This document shows, in pieces, positions 23,397-28,362 of a stretch of 28,362 bases of DNA. Both the position numbers and the translations under genes were made by a program. Origin of the DNA: Saprospiraceae bacterium (GTDB taxonomy: Bacteria > Bacteroidota > Bacteroidia > Chitinophagales > Saprospiraceae). The stretch spans positions 1-28,362 of the forward strand of contig JALVCY010000393.1 of NCBI GenBank assembly GCA_027009605.1. Direction: 5' to 3'. Every line of letters begins with the position of its first letter. The first letter of the stretch is position 1. A model generated the notes under the pieces. That model saw only the letters and a list, made by a program, of their open reading frames with translations, had not been told where the DNA came from and did no database searches.

Positions 23397-24185
23397 ATGA
23401 AAATAAACCAAATCACCACCCAACTAGAAGCATTAGCCCCAAACCACCTGCAAGAATCCTACGACAATGCCGGCTTAATAGTAGGTGATGCCCAAGAAGA
23501 ATGCACCGGATGCTTAATCAGCCTAGATGTCACCGAAGCCATTATTGACGAAGCCGTCGCTAAGGGATGTAATTTGGTGGTAGCGCATCACCCCATTATT
23601 TTTGGCGGATTAAAGCAACTGGTGGGGGCGGATTATGTCCAAAGAACGGTCATCAAGGCCATCAAGAATAATGTAGCGATTTATGCGATTCACACCAATT
23701 TGGACAATGTACTGCACGGAGTGAATGCAATGATAGGCGAAAAATTGGGATTGGAAGAATTAACCATCCTGCGCCCCAAATCTCCCGATAATCAAGAAAT
23801 TGGGGCCGGAGTAGTAGGGCATTTAGTGCAAGCGATGGAGGAAAAGGAATTTCTAGGATTTCTGAAAAGAGAGATGAAAACGGATTGCATCCGGCATACG
23901 GCATTTTTGGGGAAACCCATTCAAACAGTGGCTTTGTGTGGGGGCTCGGGAAGTTTTCTATTGAAGGATGCCATTCGGGCGGGGGCGGATGTGTTTATAA
24001 CGGGGGACTTTAAGTATCACGAGTTTTTTGATGCGGATGGTCAGATATTGATAGCGGATATAGGCCATTTTGAGAGCGAGCAATTCACAATTCCTTTAAT
24101 ATATAGGTATTTAAGTGAAAAAAACCCTAACTTTGCACTCCGTTTTGCGGAAACGAATACAAATCCGATTAAATATTTTAGCTAA
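23397..24185 (+). CDS. Nif3-like dinuclear metal centre hexameric protein
   Basis: A 262-residue protein of the Nif3/YbgI family (also annotated GTP cyclohydrolase I type 2 homologue), the short form lacking the central insertion seen in many Bacteroidota. Metal-ligand positions are His64-His65 (VVAHHPIIFGG), Asp103 (HTNLDN), His224 and Glu228 (DIGHFESEQ); SYDNAGLIVGD at the start is also typical. It forms a hexameric ring with two metal ions per subunit; the physiological reaction is not settled for the family. Its stop codon overlaps the ATG of the zinc-ribbon gene (TAATG), a coupled arrangement. Confidence 0.93.
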   Translation: MKINQITTQLEALAPNHLQESYDNAGLIVGDAQEECTGCLISLDVTEAIIDEAVAKGCNLVVAHHPIIFGGLKQLVGADYVQRTVIKAIKNNVAIYAIHTNLDNVLHGVNAMIGEKLGLEELTILRPKSPDNQEIGAGVVGHLVQAMEEKEFLGFLKREMKTDCIRHTAFLGKPIQTVALCGGSGSFLLKDAIRAGADVFITGDFKYHEFFDADGQILIADIGHFESEQFTIPLIYRYLSEKNPNFALRFAETNTNPIKYFS

Positions 24186-24943
24186 TGGCAAAGACTGAAC
24201 TAACCATCGCAGATAAGTTGAAAGCATTATACAAGCTGCAACTCATTGATTCTGAATTAGATAAGATTCAAATTCTTCGTGGAGAGCTTCCTATGGAAGT
24301 CAAAGACCTAGAGGATGAAATCGTAGGTATGGAGACTCGTATTGCTCGCATGGAAAGTGGAATTAACGAGATTGACCAACAAATTTTGGGTCATCGCGGT
24401 GCCATCAAAGATGCGGAAGCAATGATGGTGAAGTACAAGAAGCAGATGGACGAAGTCCGGAATGACCGTGAATACAAAGCCTTAACCAAAGAATTGGAAG
24501 ACCAAGAATTGGACATAAAATTGGCTGAAAAGCGGATAAAGGATGCCGCCAAAAAGAAGGAAACCCGCATGGAAGTCCTAGATGGCTTAAAAGCCAAGTT
24601 GGAAGATATGAAGAGCGCTTTGGACATGAAGCAATCCGAGTTGGCGAAGATTATTGAAAAAACAGAAAAAGAAGAAGCCAAGCTTATGAAGGCTTCGGCT
24701 AAGGCTAAGAAAAATATTGAAGAGCGCTTGTTAAAGAGCTATTCTCGCATCCGTAATAATTATCGCAATGGTTTGGCTGTCGTGGCCATAGAGCGGGATG
24801 CTTGTGGGGGCTGCTTCAATAAGGTGCCGGCTCAAATTCAACTGGAATTAAGCCTGACCAAAAAGATTATTGCTTGTGAGCATTGTGGTCGTGTCTTGGT
24901 GGATCCTGAAATCTTGACCGCACCCAAAGCCGAAAAAGCATAA
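24185..24943 (+). CDS. Coiled-coil zinc-ribbon protein (C4-type)
   Basis: A 252-residue cytoplasmic protein. Residues about 20-185 are a long, highly charged coiled coil (heptad-rich, for example DEVRNDREYKALTKELEDQE). The C-terminus carries a zinc ribbon with Cys207-x2-Cys210 (ACGGCFNK) and Cys231-x2-Cys234 (ACEHCGR). Proteins of this shape regularly sit next to Nif3 genes, as here with a one-base overlap, which suggests joint function. Nucleic-acid or protein binding is inferred from the fold only. A hairpin follows the gene. Confidence 0.9.
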   Translation: MAKTELTIADKLKALYKLQLIDSELDKIQILRGELPMEVKDLEDEIVGMETRIARMESGINEIDQQILGHRGAIKDAEAMMVKYKKQMDEVRNDREYKALTKELEDQELDIKLAEKRIKDAAKKKETRMEVLDGLKAKLEDMKSALDMKQSELAKIIEKTEKEEAKLMKASAKAKKNIEERLLKSYSRIRNNYRNGLAVVAIERDACGGCFNKVPAQIQLELSLTKKIIACEHCGRVLVDPEILTAPKAEKA

Positions 24944-24984
24944 CATTCTGGCTCGTAGCTAAATAAATATTAAAGAAATAAATA

Positions 24985-25018
24985 ATAACGGTAGGGTCTT
25001 TTGGGATTCTACCGTTAT
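24985..25018 (+). terminator. Hairpin after the zinc-ribbon gene
   Basis: A perfect 10-bp stem, ATAACGGTAG pairing with CTACCGTTAT, around a 14-base loop. It has no T-run after the stem, so intrinsic termination is only a possibility. It ends the Nif3/zinc-ribbon unit and precedes the TPR gene promoter. Confidence 0.4.
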
Positions 25019-25098
25019 CAGTATTCACACAGTGAGAGTATCTACCATCGCTTTTCTGCTCCTTCCGGAAAGGCGTTATCACTTATTTTATGCTAACC

Positions 25099-25130
25099 TT
25101 TGGGATTGTGACAAAAAACAACTACTTTTG
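25099..25130 (+). promoter_or_regulatory. Promoter of the TPR protein gene
   Basis: TTTG at 25099-25102, a 20-bp spacer and TACTTTTG at 25123-25130 match the Bacteroidota -33/-7 consensus in both elements and spacing. Transcription would begin near 25137, downstream of the first in-frame ATG (25090), which argues for the GTG start at 25171. Confidence 0.6.
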
Positions 25131-25170
25131 TTGGGTTTGTGGCTTGTCAGTTCCATCTAATTTTTTTGCT

Positions 25171-26664
25171 GTGCGTACATTGTTCTCACTTTTTATTTTT
25201 CTTTTTTGTTTGGCTCCGATGAGAGGCCACGCCAAAGCTGCCTATTTTCGTTATACCCTGCAAGCCAAGGATGCTTACGAACTTATCATCAATCTCCGAT
25301 TGGATGAAGCAGAGAATGCATTATATCAACTAAAAGTGTCCGAGCCGGATAATCTTATCGTCTATCATATCGAAGATTATGTGGACTTTTTCAAAATATT
25401 CATAACAGAAGATAAAGCGCTTTTTAGGAAACTGGAGAAAAACAAGTATCGCCGCTTGCGCAAAATACGCTCCGGAGATAAAAAATCGCCCTACTATCTT
25501 TATGCGCAAGCAGAAATCAACCTGCACTGGGCGCTGTTGCGCATTAAATTTGGGGAGTATCTTTCTGCGTTCAATGAAGTCAGTGATGCTTACCAATTGC
25601 TCAAAAAGAATCAAGCCAAGTTTCCGGACTTTATGGCTAATAAAAAAAGTTTGGGCATCTTGCATTCTATCGTGGGCTCTGTGCCGGATAAGTATCGCTG
25701 GGGCGTAAAATTAATCGGTAAAATAGACGGCTCTATTAAGCAAGGGAAAAAGGAAATTGAGTCTGTATTGGCTTACGCCGAAACACACGATGACTTTATC
25801 TTTCGAGAAGAAACAGAAATCATGTACGCTTTCTTGCTGCTTCACTTGTCTAATCAAGGAGATAAGGCTTGGGAAGTGATTTCTAAGAGTAAAATGGATC
25901 CCGTAAAAAATCCTTTGGGGTGTTTTGTCCAAGCCAATATTGCCCTGCATGCCGGCAAATCCAAGGAAGCCGAAGCTATTTTGCGCAAGCGCCCTTACGG
26001 GAAAGAATTTTTTGACTTGCCGTTTTTGCACTTTATGAATGGCTTGACCAAATTGTACCGCTTAGATGCCGGGGCGGAAGCTGATTTTTTGAAGTTTATT
26101 AAGTACCAAAAGGGACAATCTTATATCAAGGAAGCGTATCAAAAATTGGCTTGGAATGCCTTAATTCACGGTGAAGAATCCCAATACAAACACTACATGT
26201 CCCTAGTAAAAACAAAGGGGAATAAACGTCAAGAAGGCGACCAAGCGGCGTATGATGATGCGATGCGCGGTGAAAAGCCGGATGTCCGATTGTTAAAGGC
26301 TAGGATGTTGTTTGATGGTGGCTATTACCGGCAGGCGCATGATCTGCTGAGACAGTATAGTGTCGATGATTTTGCCTATGCAGACTTGCGCCTGGAATAC
26401 TTGTATCGTGCCGCTAGAGTGAGCCAAAAGTTAGGTTGGTACACCGAAGCGATTGTTCACTATTTGGAAGTCTTGGATAAAAAAGGTGATACTGATTCGT
26501 ATTATCCATGTAATGCAGCACTCCAAATCGGTATCATTTATGAACAATTGGGCAACATCCCCAAAGCAAGAGAGTATTTCAAAAAGACCTTGAGTATCAA
26601 GCCCAATGAATATCGCATTGCCTTACACGGTAAAGCCAAGGCCGGTCTGAACCGAACGAAGTAA
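25171..26664 (+). CDS. Secreted TPR-repeat protein
   Basis: About 497 residues from the GTG at 25171, which opens a clean signal peptide ((V/M)RTLFSLFIFLFCLAPMRGHAKA). An ATG at 25090 in the same frame adds 27 residues but lies upstream of the best promoter and would bury the signal peptide. The mature protein is helical throughout, with tetratricopeptide-type repeats clearest at the C-terminus (AALQIGIIYEQLGNIPKAREYFKKTLSIKPNEYRIALHGKA). Such proteins are usually periplasmic or outer-membrane scaffolds; partners are unknown. It converges on the LytTR regulator with a 16-bp gap. Confidence 0.82.
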   Translation: MRTLFSLFIFLFCLAPMRGHAKAAYFRYTLQAKDAYELIINLRLDEAENALYQLKVSEPDNLIVYHIEDYVDFFKIFITEDKALFRKLEKNKYRRLRKIRSGDKKSPYYLYAQAEINLHWALLRIKFGEYLSAFNEVSDAYQLLKKNQAKFPDFMANKKSLGILHSIVGSVPDKYRWGVKLIGKIDGSIKQGKKEIESVLAYAETHDDFIFREETEIMYAFLLLHLSNQGDKAWEVISKSKMDPVKNPLGCFVQANIALHAGKSKEAEAILRKRPYGKEFFDLPFLHFMNGLTKLYRLDAGAEADFLKFIKYQKGQSYIKEAYQKLAWNALIHGEESQYKHYMSLVKTKGNKRQEGDQAAYDDAMRGEKPDVRLLKARMLFDGGYYRQAHDLLRQYSVDDFAYADLRLEYLYRAARVSQKLGWYTEAIVHYLEVLDKKGDTDSYYPCNAALQIGIIYEQLGNIPKAREYFKKTLSIKPNEYRIALHGKAKAGLNRTK

Positions 26665-26680
26665 TCGCTTCCCCCTTTGC

Positions 26681-27430
26681 TTACTGATTCAAAAATGCCT
26701 TAAATTCTTTGACTCTATTGCGGCTGACAATGACTTCTTCGGGTGGCCGGGGACGTAATTCAATCTTCAAACGGCTGTTGAACCAACTATTGATTTTGTG
26801 GATAGCCGAAATGCTGAGAATGGTTTTCCGGTTGACTTGAAAGAAGATAGACGGGTCTAGTTGCGGAGTAATGGATTCGATAGAGTCGTCCAATAAAAAC
26901 TTCTTTCCCCCGGTACTAAACAGATGCGTATATCCATCCAAAGACTGAAAATAGGCGATTTTGTCCGTAGGAATGACGATAAATTGGTCTCCCTGCTTGA
27001 CTAAAAATCGAGATTTATATGACGTCGTTTGAAGCTGTTGGATGATATTTGAGTAGTCCGTTTGGGGGGTGTTTTTTTGCAGATATTTTTGGATGGCTTT
27101 CGCAAAACGCTCTTCTTTGATGGGTTTGAGTAAGTAGTCTAGCCCGTTAACGTCAAAGGCTTGGATGGCGTAGTCGTTGTAAGCCGTGATAAAAATAATG
27201 GGACACGAAATGGAGACTTGGTGAAAGATGTCAAAGCTTTGTCCGTCAGCTAATTGGATGTCCATGAAAACTAAATCGGGCTCGGGCTGTGTTTTTAGAA
27301 AAGCCACACTATCTTCTACCGAGTCGATGGCGCCTAGCAATTCGACGGGGGCTAGGTGATGACTAATCAAGGATTGGAGTCTTTTGACGGCCGGTTGTTC
27401 GTCTTCAATTATTAGAATTTTGTGGGTCAT
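26681..27430 (-). CDS. LytTR-family response regulator
   Basis: A 249-residue DNA-binding response regulator. The receiver domain (1-120) has the acidic pocket E9-D10, phosphoacceptor Asp57 (LVFMDIQLADG), Thr82 and Lys102 (YLLKPIKEERF). The LytTR domain (about 143-249) has DKIAYFQSLDGYTHLF, FFQVNRKTILSISAI and a basic end (VIVSRNRVKEFKAFL). It is the second gene of an operon with the histidine kinase, 3 bp after the kinase stop codon. Target promoters and signal are unknown. Confidence 0.94.
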   Translation of the reverse strand: MTHKILIIEDEQPAVKRLQSLISHHLAPVELLGAIDSVEDSVAFLKTQPEPDLVFMDIQLADGQSFDIFHQVSISCPIIFITAYNDYAIQAFDVNGLDYLLKPIKEERFAKAIQKYLQKNTPQTDYSNIIQQLQTTSYKSRFLVKQGDQFIVIPTDKIAYFQSLDGYTHLFSTGGKKFLLDDSIESITPQLDPSIFFQVNRKTILSISAIHKINSWFNSRLKIELRPRPPEEVIVSRNRVKEFKAFLNQ

Positions 27431-27433
27431 GAC

Positions 27434-28362
27434 TTATAGCTTTTTGACATCAATCAAAGGAAGGCAGACTTTGAAGCGTTGGTCTTGATTGGTAATGGTA
27501 ATGTTATTTTGGGTAAGAAGTTGATAGCGTTGGCGAATATTTCTTAAGCCCGTTTGGGTAGATTCTATTTCTCTTTTGAGTTGGATGTTATTTTCGACAC
27601 ATATTTTATGATTGGAGACCTGAATCGAGATGGTCAAAGGTTTCGTTTGAGAGACGATATTGTGTTTGGTGGCATTCTCAACTAGGATTTGAAGGGATAA
27701 AGGTACAATGTACTTGTTTAGGCTGGTGACGTCTATATCCTTGTGGACGATAAGTCGCTCTTCAAACCTGATTTTGAGTAAGTAAATAAAGGATTCCACG
27801 CATTCTAACTCTTGGGATAAAGGGATGAGTTCTTTGTCTTTGAGTGCTAGGATGAACCGGTAAAAATGGGATAATTCTGTGGTGAATTTTACGGCAGTAT
27901 CAGTATCTTCCGGAATAATGGAGACCAGCGTATTGAATGAGTTGAATAGAAAATGCGGGTTGATTTGGTTTTTAAGGACATTCAGTTGAGCCTTGGCGTT
28001 TTCGGTTTTTAGCTTTTCGTTTTCGAGCGTTTGTATTTTCCAAAGGTCAAAGAAGTACATGGCTTCATAAATGGCAATTACAAAAAAAGTAATGGTGTAC
28101 ATGCCCGCTAATAACTCTCCTTCGGTGGGGGCCGGAATTTGGTTTTCCGAAAGGTGATAAATACCCGATAGGAGGAGTCCATGAAGAATTAAAAAAGAAA
28201 TAACAGTAATGACCACGAGTTGCAAGCTTAGACGCCTGATATAATCCTTGTGGTGTGGCCGTTTTTTACGGAAGTAGATGATTATCCCCTTATCCATTTT
28301 CCAAAAAAGATAAGTACTGAGAATAGATATGGATATGGTAAGCAAATTCTCCGAAAAAGAAT
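27434..28362 (-). CDS. LytS/YehU-type sensor histidine kinase (5' end beyond the window)
   Basis: At least 303 residues are visible, and the frame stays open to the window edge. The nearest possible start, a TTG at 28345, would begin in the middle of a membrane helix, so the true start is probably outside. Visible parts are about three membrane segments, a short coiled coil (LENEKLKTENAKAQL), the phosphoacceptor region NPHFLFNSFNTLVSI of the His_kinase family, the ATP-binding N box (LSLQILVENATKHNI) and a degenerate G box (TGLRNIRQRYQLL). It phosphorylates the adjacent LytTR regulator. The signal sensed is unknown. Confidence 0.92.
   Translation of the reverse strand, partial: SFSENLLTISISILSTYLFWKMDKGIIIYFRKKRPHHKDYIRRLSLQLVVITVISFLILHGLLLSGIYHLSENQIPAPTEGELLAGMYTITFFVIAIYEAMYFFDLWKIQTLENEKLKTENAKAQLNVLKNQINPHFLFNSFNTLVSIIPEDTDTAVKFTTELSHFYRFILALKDKELIPLSQELECVESFIYLLKIRFEERLIVHKDIDVTSLNKYIVPLSLQILVENATKHNIVSQTKPLTISIQVSNHKICVENNIQLKREIESTQTGLRNIRQRYQLLTQNNITITNQDQRFKVCLPLIDVKKL

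Overview
The window is a 28.4 kb chromosomal segment of a member of the Bacteroidota, most likely a Saprospiria-like lineage. The main evidence is two proteins ending in a type A sorting domain of the type IX secretion system (T9SS), several promoters of the Bacteroidota form TAnnTTTG, almost no Shine-Dalgarno sites but A-rich stretches before start codons, a LytS/LytTR two-component pair, and a class A penicillin-binding protein of the form seen in this phylum. The sub-phylum placement is inference from gene style only.

Region 1 (1-5500) is an accessory locus. It holds three paralogous small lipoproteins (474-1205, 3791-4528, 4736-5500). Their signal peptide, lipobox and first 45 or so residues are nearly identical in DNA, while the remaining 200 residues are strongly diverged. 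The first is paired with a 787-residue T9SS-exported protein (1211-3574). The second is followed only by a 58-codon 5' remnant of the same kind of T9SS gene (4547-4723). The third follows that remnant directly. The first two copies also share a hairpin and a roughly 160 bp leader. This looks like a tandemly amplified, recombining surface-protein cassette, and it is the strongest candidate in the window for an undescribed system.

Region 2 (5500-14040) holds a lipoprotein HExxH peptidase, a PBP1A with a cytoplasmic extension built on 153 bp tandem repeats, a HEAT-repeat/cyclophilin fusion and, convergent to it, an ALDH7-type aldehyde dehydrogenase. The intergenic spaces carry palindromic and inverted-repeat elements. 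Two of these (5519-5593 and 14053-14111) belong to one small family.

Region 3 (14040-18970) contains a two-gene HipA-like module in which the kinase lobe gene precedes a separate HipA-N-terminal-like gene. It overlaps tail to tail with a PcaF/PaaJ-type thiolase. Upstream of the thiolase are a T9SS-exported protein and then a frameshifted 5' fragment of a second thiolase copy.

Region 4 (18970-28362) is mostly core biology. It has a secreted protein of unknown function, panD with an apparently leaderless transcript, a YbhN/AglD-type flippase-like membrane protein, the heptose-1-phosphate adenylyltransferase RfaE2, a Nif3-like metal protein translationally coupled to a coiled-coil zinc-ribbon protein, a secreted TPR protein and a LytTR regulator with its histidine kinase, cut by the window edge. 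Two related copies of an intergenic repeat run right up to the start codons of rfaE2 and the Nif3 gene. No rRNA, tRNA, CRISPR array or complete insertion sequence was recognised.
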